From NCBI GenBank assembly GCA_027625915.1, contig JANTQA010000021.1, positions 2,108,001 through 2,172,000 on the forward strand: DNA of 64,000 nucleotides. Direction: 5' to 3'. A program made the translations under genes and the position numbers. Source of the DNA: Anaeramoeba flamelloides. Its lineage: Eukaryota; Metamonada; Anaeramoebidae. Every line of letters starts with the position of its first letter. Within the stretch, counting starts at the first letter, position 1. Positions 25,011 to 37,515 of this stretch are shown piece by piece. The notes beneath the pieces were generated by a model that saw nothing but the letters and a program-made list of their open reading frames with translations, searched no databases and was not told where the DNA came from.

Positions 25011-28000
25011 AAAAACAAAAAAAACAAAACAAAATGATCTTAAATATTTTTCATGAAAATTAGAAATTATTCCAATTCACTGATTCTAATCATAATGATC
25101 GAAAGGTTCTTTCAAAATATTTAAAATCCATTGACGCATTTATTCAGGAAATTAATCAAAAAAAGGAACAAAGAAAGAAAGAAATTGAGCTCAAAGAACA
25201 AGAAGAACTCGAAAAAATCGAAAAAAAATTTGTTGGAAAAGTTGTAAGTATTTTGAAATTCAAACGAATTAGTTGAAACCTTTTTCTCTATTTTATGCCT
25301 TTCTTTTTCTTTTATTGATATTATTAGGACATAACATTTTTAATAATAACAACAGTTCAAATCAATATTGACTAAATCTTTAAAATAAATCTAAATATAG
25401 ATATTAAAATTTAAATCTTGGTATTAAAATTAAACTGAATTCAAAGATAATCTTAAATTTTACTTATATCTTTTCAATTTCTTAATTCTTGTTTCTTGAT
25501 TTATTATTTTATTATTTTAATTAATTAAATTTATCAAAATAATCTTTTTTACAAAAGCCAATTGTCAAAAAAGGCAGAAAAATAATTTATCAAGGCTTTG
25601 TAATGAAAATCAGTCGACGTAAATCACAAAAAAGATATTTTTTCCTTTTTTCAGATTTGTTGCTTGTTAGTTCTCCACATACCGTAAGAAAAAATAAATT
25701 TTCTTTACATAGAATGGTCCACTTGGAGCAATTAAAAATAACCGATCTACCTGATACTGTTGGTAAGTTATTAATGACCCAATTTCTTTTGAATTTTTTA
25801 ATTTGCTATACGATATTATGAAATGTAATTTATAAGAATATGATTTTTTTTTTAAATTTATTCATTGTAAAATTCATAATGAAAAAACTTTCACTTTTTT
25901 TTTTTTTTTTTTTTTTTAAATATTGAAGAGAGGTGATTCAACAAAATTACCTATTATTTGGAGTTAGGTTTTCTTGAGTTTTCTGTTTATTTGGAAAATC
26001 AATAGATTTTCGCCTAGCTTTTTTGAGTTTTCTATTTATTTGTGAAGTGTTCTAGGTTTTTTTTACTTTAGAAATAAACTGAAAATTAAATAAATTTTTC
26101 GTTTTATTTCTCAAATTAAAAAAAACCACCGTTAGCTTTTTCCAGAATTTAAAAGAATTGAGAAAAATCTTTGATTTTACTCAATCTTTTAAAATTTTGG
26201 AAAAAGCTAGGCACTCCACGGCACTCCACGGCATTTCCTGAAACCTTGAATATATTTAAAATTTTTTATCAGAGCTCTAATATATACAAGAGTATAACTC
26301 AACTTTCACTTTTAAATAAAAACTTTTTAGAGAATTGATTCTGTTTATAAAAAAATAAAGTATCTTATTATATTACTAAAAGAATACATTTGCTATATTA
26401 ATTTGTTTAAGAAATTATACAAAATTGATAATGTGAAAAAAAAAAAAAAACTAAACATAGAATAAGAATAATAAAAATCAAGGTAATCAATCATGATAAA
26501 AGAAAAAAAAAAATAATAAAGTCCACATAATAAGTTTCATGTAAATTAAACTTTAAATATGAGGCGTTTTAATGAATATGAGAGCAATTTCCATCTAATA
26601 AAAAAAAAAAAAAAAAATACCTCATGTTATCACCTGTATTAAATTATTAACGTCCCAATTTTGAGTTTCTGCTATTTCTGTTATTTCTGCTATTTCATTT
26701 CATTATTTATCTTTTTCAATTTTCGATCATTTTTAATTTTCTAAAACCAATAACATTTTTTGATAAATCAACAATAGATTGATCGAAGTTGAAAATAATG
26801 AGCTAGAGGAAATCTTTTATTTTTATTTTTTAACATAGTATCTTCATTTTAATTTTGAAAAAAAAAATATCTTTCACAAAAATTTCAACAACAAAAAAAT
26901 AAAAAGTTATTTGTTATACGAATTGAAATCGCTAGAATATTTTTGCCACTATCAACTGTATCTGATGATATAATATTTTGTGAATTTTATGTTCCATATT
27001 ACAAATCTGTAATGAAATTATTGTGGAAACATCTGACAAACAATAAATTTTGATATTGTTACGAACATTAAATTAAAACAGAACACGATTTTTATTTATT
27101 GAAATTAAACGAAGAAAAAAATTTTTTCTTTATTTTTGTGTTAGTACTTTCCATGAAGGAACCAATAAATCAAAAAAAAATATTTATTTTTAATTTTTTT
27201 TTATAATTTAATAAAATTATAATTTAAAAAAAAAACATATAAATTACTTTTAATTATTCAAAACATTTTTCTTCTTTTCAATTTTCTGTATAGACATTAA
27301 AAATTCAATTAGTTTTAGATCCATTGGAAAAAGTTTTACAGTTTATACAGACAGTCCAGAAAAAAAAGCAATTTGGATGGAAAAATTAGACAAACAAATT
27401 TCAGATGTCAAAAAAAAAACTGGAATAAAAGAGGAAGACATCTCTGAAGCACCAATTTGGCAGCGTGATTCTGATACTAAAAATTGTACCATTTGTAAAG
27501 CAAAATTTGGTGTTCGGAAAAGAAAACATCACTGCCGTTCATGCGGGAATATTGTTTGTAACCAATGCTCAAAATATAAATTATTTCTTCGTCATATTTC
27601 GGGGAAACCAGTGAGAGTTTGTAAAAGTTGTTTTGAAAAAATAAGGTAAAAAATTATTTAAATCTTTAATTTGTTTTTTTTTTTTTTTTAATTTTTATAT
27701 TTTCATTTGATAATTAAAATTCTTATGATGAAAAATAACCTTAAAAATAACATTTATTCAACTTTTTCAACTTATTCTTCTGTATTTGAATATTATTTTT
27801 GTTTTCCATAAATTAAAAAATCATTTTAGTGAACAAGTAAAAAAAAATAAAAAAAAAGTAAATGCATCAAAAAAGAAAAATACTAAAAAATCAAATAAAG
27901 TAAAGGAAGAAAAAGAAAAGGCTAAAACTATTAAAAAATCAGATAAAAATAAAGATAAGATAAAGGAGGTGAAAAAGGAAAATATTAAGGATACAGTAAA

Positions 28001-29630
28001 GGAAAATAAAAAAGAAAAGGAAACGGTGAGGAATAAAGATAAGAAGAAGGATAAGAAAGTGAAGGGGGTAAAGGAGGCGAAAGGGGAAAATACTAAGGAT
28101 AAGGTTAAGAAAAATAAAAAAGAAAAGGATAAAGATAAGGAAAATGTTCAGAACAAGAAGAAAGATAATGAAGTGAAGAAGGTAAAGGAGGAGAAAAAGG
28201 AAAATGATAAAGATAAGGATGTAAAGAAAAATAACAAAGATAAGGAAAAAGAGAATGATAAAGATAAGGGCAAGAACAAAGATAAGGAAAAAGAGAATAC
28301 TAAAAAGATAAAAAAGAAAAAAATTAAAAAAGAGGAAAATATAAAAATAGAAGAAAAAGAAAAAAAAGAAGAAAAAGAAAAAAAAGAAGAAAAAGAAAAA
28401 AAACAAGATCAAGAAAAAAAACAAGATCAAGAAAAAAAAGAAGATAAAGAAAAAAAAGAAGAAAAAGAAAAAAAAGAAAAAAAAGAAGATAAAGAAAAAA
28501 AAGATGATGGCATAAAAGAAAAGAAAGGAGAGCATACAAAAGAAAAAACTGAAGATCAAAAGGAGAAAAATCAAAATCAAAAAGATAAAGAAGAAAGCAC
28601 AAAAAATTCAAAAACTGATAAGACTGATTCTAATAAACAAGAAATAAACACAAAAAAAGGAAATACTGAATTATTACTTGATATATTTTCAAATGATAAT
28701 AGCAATTCAAATAATTCTATAAATAATAACAACAATAATAATAATAATGTTTCTGAATCATTATTAGATATAAATTTTTTTGGTAATAACAACCAACAAC
28801 AAAAGAAAAATGAAAACAAACAAATAATTCCAGAAAAAAAACCTGAAGAACTTTTTGTAGATTTTTTTACAAACCAACCAAATTCTTCAACAGAAACCTT
28901 CCAAAATGCCAAACCCAAAACAGAAAAAAAAGAAAGCAATGAAAATCTAATGAATGATTTATTTGGCGGATTAATGCCTCAAACCAAATCTACAAAAAGC
29001 ACATCAAAAAAGGAAACAGAAATTATCAAACTTGACGAAATTTTTGAAAATACGACCCAAAATTTACCACAAATAAATTTTGATATTTTGCAACCAGATA
29101 TTGAAATATTGCCGGGACTCTTCCAACAGGGGAATGTAAGCAATACCAGTCTTCAAAAATCAAATTCTTTAATCGATTTTACTAACGAAGACCAATCGAT
29201 CACACAGTCGGTAGGTAAATTAATCAACTTTGGTTTTGAAAGTGAGTCAGATGAAGACCAAGACGAAGATGAGGATAATGAAGATCAAGATGAAATGAAA
29301 TTTGGCTTGGATGATAACGAAATCGAAGAATATGATGACTTTTTAACATTCCTTCCTTTTGAACTCAGTGATCACAATTCTGATTCTAATTCAAATTCGG
29401 ACGAAGAATCAGATCATAATTCCAATTCCAATTCCAGTTCTGATTCTGACTCTAGTTCTCGCTCTAATTCTAGTTCTGATTCTAATTCAAATTCTGATTC
29501 CGATTCCGGTTCCAGTTCAGATTCTGGTTCCGGTTCCGATTCCAATTCAGAATCGAGTTCTGATTCTAAATCAAAGAATAATAATAAATCTGTTTCTAAT
29601 TCGAAAAAAAAAAATATAATAAAAAAATAA
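20166..29630 (+). CDS. FGD-like Rho guanine exchange factor: DH-PH-FYVE with long K/E-rich and Ser-rich tail, 6 exons
   Basis: Exons 20166-20507, 20777-20968, 25064-25243, 25558-25762, 27294-27645 and 27830-29630 join in frame to about 1023 residues. The DH domain (about 30-225) opens with ILKFEREYVRDLEILVKYF and ends in a charged helix; DH domains load GTP on Rho/Rac/Cdc42. The PH domain (about 244-345) has IIYQGFVMKI and ends AIWMEKL. The FYVE finger (about 360-422) has WQRD, the basic KRKHHCRSCG patch and all eight zinc cysteines (371, 374, 387, 390, 395, 398, 416, 419), so it should bind PI3P on endosomes. The tail is Lys/Glu-rich (about 425-690), then carries LLDIF-like short motifs (about 704-892), an acidic stretch and a Ser/Asp/Asn run. 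DH-PH-FYVE order matches the FGD family; the tail is not part of the usual family. Intron 2 (4095 bp) and intron 4 (1531 bp) carry mobile elements. Retention of intron 5 would stop translation two codons after the FYVE finger. Confidence 0.92.
20580..20680. repeat. AAAAAC/AAAAAG repeat in RhoGEF intron 1
   Basis: About 100 bp of A runs broken by single C or G, filling over a third of the 269-bp intron (20508-20776). Confidence 0.88.
22031..22574 (-). mobile_element. 544-bp TIR element with TA ends (family 4, copy 2), in RhoGEF intron 2
   Basis: Reverse-oriented copy of the 18253-18775 element, with CCAAAAATTTGGACACACCC at the left and GTCCAAATTTTGGGAA at the right, and ATCGATCGATCAAATGTTAG inside. 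TA lies at 22029-22030 and 22575-22576. Confidence 0.8.
23110..24140 (-). pseudogene. Broken LINE, 3' part (minus strand), in RhoGEF intron 2
   Basis: Related to 12585-13530. Minus-strand pieces include KICPCCKKE and ENIEHFM with HCKN one frame away, again the LINE C-terminal zinc knuckle. At about 23900-24110 two adjacent stretches read KW-x2-(x)TLT and FMRL/CMRL in the same layout, as if about 120 bp had been duplicated in tandem. The reverse transcriptase core is not visible. Confidence 0.6.
25763..27293 (+). other. 1.5-kb intron 4 of the RhoGEF gene
   Basis: Splits the PH domain between DTV and DIKNSI; phase 1, GTAAGT donor and TATAG acceptor. A hairpin-module cluster lies at 25963-26245. 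The rest is AT-rich without recognisable content. Confidence 0.85.
25963..26245. repeat. Hairpin-module cluster, module order A-B-C-D
   Basis: Starts GTTAGGTTTTCTTGAGTTTT (A), then TTTACTTTAGAAATAAACTG (B), TTTCTCAAATTAAAAAAAAC (C) and GTTAGCTTTTTCCAGAATTT (D), ending with a doubled GCACTCCACG. The arms of D pair as CTTTTTCC with GGAAAAAG. Confidence 0.75.
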
Positions 29631-29775
29631 ACACAAAAACAACAAAATATTTCAAAATAATATTAATTCAAAAAAAAATAATTCTGATTTTTTTTCAAAG
29701 ATTAAATAATTACTTTTATTCAATGTTTTTTTTTCTTTTTCCTTTCCTTTTCTTTATCGTTTTTTTTTTTTTTTT

Positions 29776-29793
29776 CACTCTCTCTCTCTCTCT
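29776..29793. repeat. CT microsatellite
   Basis: CTCTCT run about 150 bp downstream of the RhoGEF stop, next to a T run. Confidence 0.85.
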
Positions 29794-30318
29794 TCTTCTT
29801 ATTTTATTTTATTTTGTTTTTTTAAAATACTAAATTATAAGAAAGAAAGAATAATTTAAAAAGCTAAAATTAAAAATAAAAAAAAAAAAAAATTTTAAAT
29901 TTATTTTTTATTATGTATTAAATGGTTTTTTTTTATTTAATTATTTTACAAGCCCAATTAATATTTTTTTTTTTTTTTATTTGCAATGTAATATTGATTA
30001 TTGAAATATTAATCTCAGAATAATATTAAATTAAGAAATTTATTTTTACAAAAATTATTCATTAATTATTAAATTACGTTTATTGTAAGTTTTGATATCC
30101 AATATCTAATCAAAAGATATACAGGAAAATTTTAAAAATGTTTTTTGACCAAATAATTTTTTTTTTCAAATTGTAAAGTGTGATGATAGTTTGTAAATAA
30201 TTCAAACTCTCACATAAATTTTCAGGTAAAAAAAAACCCATAGTATAATAAAAATCTAATCCTCAAGAACAAAATTATCTCTTCAGGGATTAGTACCACA
30301 CTAGAATTCTATATAATC

Positions 30319-31010
30319 AAAGTATGTTTTAATTGGGTTTAAATGATATTAGTGGACAGTTGCTCAAATAGTTTCTGTGACTCTAGAAAATCTATTTTAA
30401 ATATTATTACACAAAAAATTATTAAATTTTTTACTAATGATCACAATGAAAAATTATTCATTTTGGGAATTTTTTTGATTCCTTTTCCAAATCAAAAAAT
30501 AGAAACCCAAATATCAGTATTCCAGTATTTTAATAATACGTCTTTAGAACATTCCAAAAGTAATTATTGTTTTCGATTTTTTTTATTTCAAAGATTAACT
30601 CAATAATGATCAACATAAAATACCTAAAGACTGATTATTTTTCTCCCCTTTTGAAAGCTAATTGTAACATCAATATATTTCCAATATTTTAGAAATAATT
30701 TGTCAAAGGAATCTATTCGTTAATTATTTAATATTTTAAAAAAAATCGAATTTTTTAACTATTAAATAACTTTTCGCCACAAATTTAAGAAACATATTTT
30801 GCAACTTTGGAGTCTTCATATTGATAATTAAATCTTTAAATATATTGAGAAATGCAGATTTTTTCAAAAATTGTTGGGTTTTTTTTACTAAAACCTGGAT
30901 CTTCTTTAATTGATGGGATCAACAAATAGTACTTCTACCTAAAGATTTTTTCGAAAAGTTCAAAACATGGAGAATTAATGCTATTTAAACCCAATTAAAA
31001 CATATTTTTA
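30319..31010 (-). mobile_element. 0.7-kb TIR element (family 6, copy 1, inverted)
   Basis: Terminal inverted repeats of about 40 bp (AAAGTATGTTTTAATTGG and GTTTAAATGATATTA on the left, mirrored on the right). The interior, read in reverse, matches the 51907-52599 element, for example ATTTAAGAAACATATT and GCAACTTTGGAGTCT. Confidence 0.72.
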
Positions 31011-32556
31011 TCTTTTAGTTTTCGTTGGAAGACGCTAATCGCGTAACCAAATCATTTTTTCACTTTAATTTTTTTTTCAATTTGTATTTTGAACTTTTCA
31101 TAAAACACATTTCAGAATAAAATATATTCTGTAAGATTTCTTTTTGAATAATTTAAGAAATCGAACAAAAAAGATTAATCTACAACTCGTGAGGATTTAT
31201 TCAAGACATGAATAACATTACAACAATTACAAGTTATCAATAACAAAAAGTAAATCATTTAACATTTATAAAAGTATATTAAGACAATTCAACTTAATTT
31301 AGAATTGCTTATTTTATTGTATGCTTGAAAAAAAATGTAATAAATTATTGTTTAGGAAGTTCTTTGATCACACAAATATTAAAAATAAGCTAAACACATT
31401 CAAAGTCAAAATATTGTTATTCTGATTTGCTTTGGTATTGTGCTGTATAATCAAATTATTACTAAGTAACTTTTGTCTCAAATTTAAGACCGAAACCGAC
31501 TTGTTTTTCAAAAAATTTCATTACTAATTGGATTTGTGAAGGTCATTGAGTTTTTTCAACTTGTATTTTTACCACTTTTTTGGATCTTGAATGAAGATGT
31601 TTTGTTGATTGTTGGAAAAATAACTTAATTCAAAGTGAAAATTTTTGTTTTTCTTGTTTCTAACCCCTAAAAGATTGATTTGATGGGTTTGTTCACAAGA
31701 AAAAATTATGTTCAGGATATCAAAGGATTTTTTTTCTTATCTTGTTTTTGGAAAACATAACATCTTTAGCTTTAAGATAATATTAAAAGTTTTTAGCGTT
31801 TATACAATTTATTAATGTTACGAGATTGATCTTTTGAGATTTTGTTAATGGCATTATTGCTCAAAAATAAAAAAAACAAGTCCGTAATTTTGTATCAACA
31901 AATATTTGAAAAATATAAACCAAAGAAAAAAAACTATAAATTATAATTTTTAAAAAATATCAAAAATAAATTGGTTGTTTACTTTGCTTTTTTAATAAAT
32001 AGTCTTTTGTTAATGAAAAAATGACAATCTCTCTGTATTTTTGATACCCAAAAAGACCTTTCCAAATTCACCATGACACTACCAAAATCGCAAGATTATT
32101 GAATTCCATTTCAACCCATTAAAACACATATATTTCGTTCTAAAAACGGATACAAAATTTTGAATCGTTTTATATTGAACAACATTTTTGAATTCCATTT
32201 TAATATTTAAAACCCATTTATTTATTTAAAAAGGATTTAATTATTTCAGACTAATTTAGTAAAATTTCAATTAAATTAAATTTAGATTTTTTCAATTTAA
32301 TTCCATATAGGATTTATGAATTTCATACTAATTTAGTAAAATTTCAAGATTTGAGAAGGAAGTATTACCGTCTTGAAGAATTAAGTTATTCAAAAAATAT
32401 GATAAAAGAAAATCAAGTTAAAAAGGTAAAAATAAAAGATAGCTAAAAAACTTTTTATTTAAGCAGAAGGATTTAAAATGTAAAAAAATAGAACTTTATC
32501 AATATTTTTATCTTTTAAATAAATTTTGTTGAAAAAATATTAACTTTTTTAATATA

Positions 32557-33088
32557 AACTAAAATTCAAAATTTTCCACACAGCTAAAATTTTCCAAACA
32601 ATCACAACAATAAAATTTCATTCAAATTGCAGATAATTTTGATTTTTGAAAAATATTTAAATCATTTTTTCATCTTTTTGTTTTTTTTTCATTTCATTTT
32701 TTGAATTACGTAACTTGTTTCGTTCGATCAATTTTTTTTTCAATGATTGATATTGTGCTTAAGTTGAGTTGTTCCAAATAGAAGAACTCAAATAAAATTA
32801 ATTGGTAGTACCTGACCATTTGATCGATCAATATTCCTAATAGAATGTCAACATATTTAGCATTGGTATTTTTTTGTTTTGCTCCCTCCAAAATTTTTAA
32901 CATACCCATGATTTATTAGTATTAATAATTATTTATTTTTTTGTTTTGTGAGTATTGTAATGTATAAACAAGTGTTAACATTCCAATTAGCGAATGGTTC
33001 TAATTTGGTATTTCTTTGGGAATTGGTTAAATAAGTTTTTTTTTTCACAAATCGAATTTTGGTGTGTTAAAAATTTTGAATTGGGGTT
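32557..33088 (+). mobile_element. 532-bp TIR element (family 4, copy 3, more diverged)
   Basis: Left end AACTAAAATTCAAAATTTTC after TA; right end inverse AACCCCAATTCAAAATTTTT. The interior shares AATTGGTAG and CATTTGATCGATCAA with the other two copies. The right TA appears mutated. Confidence 0.65.
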
Positions 33089-34014
33089 ATCATAAATATA
33101 TATATATATATATTATAATAATAATCCAGATTTAAAAAGGAAATTAAATGTACTACATATTTATGGCCTAATTTCCATCTATTATTTTTAAATTTAAAGA
33201 AAATTGAGAAATTAAATTCGAATAAAAGAAAATATGAAGAAAATTAGAATGTTTTTAAAAAAGAATATAAAAAATTAGTGTTTTATGAAGTGGGTACATT
33301 TTACCATTTTGAAAAATTTTAGTTGCAACAACCTTACTGAAAAAAATATTCTTTGAGATTGTCATTGGATATTGAAACTTTGAAACCAAAATACCCTTCA
33401 CTACTCTTCTTGTGTTAAGAAAGCTAACCCAAAGAAAATCAGAGTTGAATCTTAATTTTTTCAATGTTTTGATAGATTTTTTTTTTTGATTAAATTTTTA
33501 GTTTTATTAAATTATGTATTGGATCTAGAAATGTGTTTATGCGAATGAGTGAAATTAGTCCAAGAATAAACCAAAAAAACATACCCTGAGAAAGTGTGTA
33601 TTTGAAACAAATATTTTCTTTTAGATGACCAAACACGAAAGATTCCCTTTACAAGGATAAGTTTTTTGAAATTAAAAAAGAAAAAAAAATCGATCAAAGT
33701 CTATTTTCGAAGATTTGTTTTCTTTATCTTCTTAATTTTTATGAATACAAACAATTTATTACCTTGAATTTTTCGCCCCATTACTATTTATTATAATTTT
33801 ACCAAACATTTGAAAACAAATTTGCTTTCAAAATTTTATTTTCAAATATTTTCATCAAACCAAAAAAAAAACAAAGAAAACTATTTCAAAAATTAAAATA
33901 AATGGGTTAAATTCTTGGAATTAAAAAACATTTAAGGGAGTAGTCATTTTTGAAAATAAAATGAAATCTTTTCAAGATCTTGAAATTTTTTTTTGTAATT
34001 TGTGTTTCGACTTA

Positions 34015-34210
34015 CAGTCAGTTCCACTTTTAAGGCACAAACTTTCAACGAAATTTAAGGCACAAAAAAATCTCAAATTAAAGCACAATATTCAGATTCT
34101 AGTAAAATAAATTGTAAAATAAAAAATTACAAATTTTGTGCCTTAATTTGAGAATTTTTTTGTGCCTTAAATTTCGTTGGAAGTTTGTGCCTTAAAAGTG
34201 GAACTGGCTG
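34015..34210. mobile_element. 196-bp near-palindromic MITE with TA ends (family 3, copy 3)
   Basis: Very similar to the 4292-4492 copy, with CAGTCAGTTCCACTTTTAAG at the left and one mismatch in the right end (GGAACTGGCTG). TA at 34013-34014 and 34211-34212. Confidence 0.88.
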
Positions 34211-34669
34211 TATTTTGAAGAGTTTCTTGATTATTATTATTGGTAGGAAAGTTTTTAATGGGGTTTAAATGTTTTTTATAATTATGGGAGGAAAAATCAA
34301 AAAGATTATTTTGTGATTGTTAGTATTTTATTACTTGTTTTGTTGAAAATTCAAAATCTTGAAATCATCAATACTAAATATTTTTAAAATTTTGTTCGAA
34401 CCCCAATTTTAACACAAAAAGTTAAGTGGAAATTTTTTTCTTCATAAAATAAGTTTCAAAAGTCTAATTGTTCTCTTAATTGTTTTTTTTTCAAAATCCT
34501 TATCAAAATTTCCTAGTATATCATCCAAACCACCCAAACACATTCTAACATACCTTAACAAACCACTAAAGGATGTTTAAAATGCCCACAACCAATACAT
34601 TTCAATATAATTAACTATTTTGAATAAACTGTGAATTTTATCAAATTTGAAATTTAATAATTTCCTCCC

Positions 34670-35455
34670 ACTAAGTTCTGAAATAGTCCAGTAAAAAAAT
34701 CCACTTAATTTCAAAAAAATTCCAAAAATTATTTTAAAATTGAAAAAATATAATTATTTGATTCAAAGAACAGATTTTATCAATTTTATCAATTTTTTTG
34801 AATTGAAAAAAAAAAGAAAGGAGAAAAAAACCAAACGATCAAATCAAAAATTCTACCAAAATAATTTTTTAAAAACCTGTAAAATTTCAGTGAATTTTTA
34901 AATAAATACTTTTAATTTGAATGTTTTAAATCAATAATTAGCAACTCAAAATTAATTTTTTCAGTGGGTTATTAATAGTATAAAGATTATACATATTAAT
35001 AAACTTTTATATCATTTCTCAATTTTTTAAATATTTTCAAATGTATTAAAAAGAATTCAAATTAATAATTCTTCGAAAAAATAATAATATATTCCAGATA
35101 ACTGATTTAAATAATAAAAATTAATTGTTTATACTCTTAATATTTGAAATTGAAAATTTCTAAACTATTAAATTTTAAAAAATTTAATAAAAGTATAAAA
35201 AATGATTAAAAATATATTTTTTAGATCTTCAATTTTCAATAGTTAGATTAATTTTTATCCTATTTTTAAAATAAGATTAAAGTTTCAAGGTTATTTATAT
35301 ATACAGAATCTCAGAAATTACAATAAGTGATATTTCTTCAAAATAAAAATCTCTTTTGAGAATTTTTCCTTTTTAAAATTGGCCCAGAAACCCAAACAAA
35401 AAAGATCAGATCCTTTTAACTGTAAATTAATTGATGAAAATGAAATTTTTGAAAA
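34670..35455. repeat. Diverged 0.8-kb direct repeat, left copy
   Basis: Matches 36765-37515 in the same orientation over its length, with AATAATTATTTTA-type blocks, TTTGATTCAAAGAACA, TTTTTAGATCTTCAA, GATTAAAGTTTCAAGG and AAAAGATCAGATCCTTTT shared. A further shared piece (36205-36345 against 37520-37660) implies the left copy was later opened by about 750 bp. Confidence 0.75.
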
Positions 35456-36764
35456 AAAAAAAGAATTCAATTCACTAGTATGAAAAAATAAAATCGAAAA
35501 AAGTTACATAAAACTACAACTTCAATTATCATTTCAGCCTTGTTAATTGACTTTTCTCAAAACATAATCGATATTCCAGTTCTTAAAAATCTTGAGGTGA
35601 TTGTATTTATTGTTGTTAATAGTACTACAATTTTTAAAAGTCTCTAGTCTAGAAAAAACCGTCTATTTTGGGGTAAAGAATTTTAAATGGATGTGACAAT
35701 GAATTTTAGTTAAACTCAACTTTAGGATATTTTTTGAAGAAATAATAACTAATAGTTTTGAAAACACTCTTATCATCTAAAAAAACTCAAACACAGAAAA
35801 AAATAACTAATGGAAATAATGAATGTCCTAGGTTTTTTTTACTTTTTGAAATTAACCGACAATTTCTTAGATTTTGGAATTATTACAAAAATTAAAAAAA
35901 TACTTAACTAAAAATCAAAGAAAAAATAATTATTTAATAGTCAAAATAATTGATTCCCTATTTGAAAGATTTTCATCAGATTTAAAATACTTTTAAAATA
36001 TAATAAAATGACTTCTTATCTGTGAAGAAAAAAGTTTTCAAATTTTTTACTATTAAATCAAAAATATCTTAATAGAACCTTGGATTTTCCCACTTAAATT
36101 AGTAAAAATCATAAAAAATAATATTTGATCAAAGATTTTTTATTAACTAATAATGTTTATTCTAATTGAAGTTATTAAAAAGTGTAAAATTTGTGAATAA
36201 TTAATTTATTTTGGAAAAAAAAATTGATGATCGAGTTCTCTAAGTTGATAATTGAAGTTACATACAGGGCTTTAATTACATCCTTTTGTAATAAATTAAT
36301 CTGTTACATATGAAAAATAATACGAATAAGATTTATTAGTCTTTTAATGACAATGTTTGCAATTGAAATTCAAAGTATTTCGGGTTTTTATCAAGGTTTG
36401 GTGACTGTTAAATCTCACAAATTTTTATTCTGCGAGATTTAAGGGACTAGTAAACATAAAAAAATCTTCAAGTAAATTTACTAACAAATTCAATATGATT
36501 TTACCGTATCTTGAAATTGAAAAATAAAGTAAAAATATGATAACTACAAGACAGAACTTACTTTTAATGCTATTTTCAGAAATTAATTATTGTTTTTAAA
36601 AGTCTGATCCATTTTTCTCATTTTAGAAAAGCCGAAAATTCAACATATTTCTGGATTATTTTAAAAAAAATATTTTCTTTGAAAGAAGATTGAAATCTTA
36701 TTGCCTGCAAAGGAAGTGTACAAAAATACAAGTTAAAAATAAAACCACTAGTTCTATAATAACT

Positions 36765-37515
36765 AAGTTTAAAAATCTACTTAATCTCAAAAAAAAAAAA
36801 GACAATAATTATTTTAGACTTGTAAAAAATATAATTTTTTGATTCAAAGAACATACCAAATCTATTTTTTCTCGGGATTAAATGAAAAAATCTGATAAAA
36901 AAAACCAAACAATCAAATTAAAAATTCTCCCGAAATACTTTTTTAAAACCTTGAAAATTCAACTTATAATCTAAAGAAATACTTTTTAATTTGATTATTT
37001 ATAATCAATAATTAATAACCCAATCTTAATTATTTCAGTAAGTCATTAACATCCCAAGTATTAAAATTTATCAAATAGACTTTACAATTATTTCTCAATT
37101 TTTTAAAGATTTTTCAACAAACAAAAGAATTCAAATACATGTTTCCAAAAATAAAAAAATAATAGATATTATCAAATAACTGATTTTAATACAAACATTT
37201 CCTTGTTTATCCATTCTCTTGATTTTTGAAAAATTATATTGACTAGTCTTTTAAATTTCAAGAAATCTAAGAAATATTTTTGAATAAAATAAATGTTTAA
37301 ATTTTTTAGATCTTCAAGGATACAATAGTTAGATTAATTTTTATTGTATTTTTAAATAAGATTAAAGTTTCAAGGGTTACTTGTTCATAAAGACTCTCAG
37401 AAATTACTAAAAGTGAGATTTCTTCAAAATTAAATTTCTTTGCAAATTTTTATTTTTCTAGTTTGATCCAAAAACCCAACAAAAAAGGATCAGATCTTTT
37501 GACTGAAAATTTCAT
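36765..37515. repeat. Diverged 0.8-kb direct repeat, right copy
   Basis: Partner of 34670-35455. Between and around the copies there is no gag-pol-like coding, so an ancient tandem duplication explains it better than a pair of LTRs. Confidence 0.75.

Larger units (their letters stand above)
20969..25063 (+). other. 4.1-kb intron 2 of the RhoGEF gene
   Basis: Splits the DH domain between ELIR and KLFQF. GT-AG, phase 0. Contains a 544-bp TIR element and the 3' part of a broken LINE. The last 100 bp before the acceptor are a long A-rich run with AAAAC units (24955-25034). Confidence 0.88.

Noticed and set aside
27939-28939. Long minus-strand frames rich in Phe/Leu opposite the RhoGEF tail
   Set aside because: They are antisense shadows of the Lys/Glu-rich coding repeat; no start context or domain.
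32706-32909. Minus-strand 67-codon frame
   Set aside because: Inside the family 4 element and not open in its other copies.
34670-37515. Direct repeats considered as a pair of LTRs
   Set aside because: No polyprotein coding, primer-binding site or TG..CA borders between them; tandem duplication fits better.
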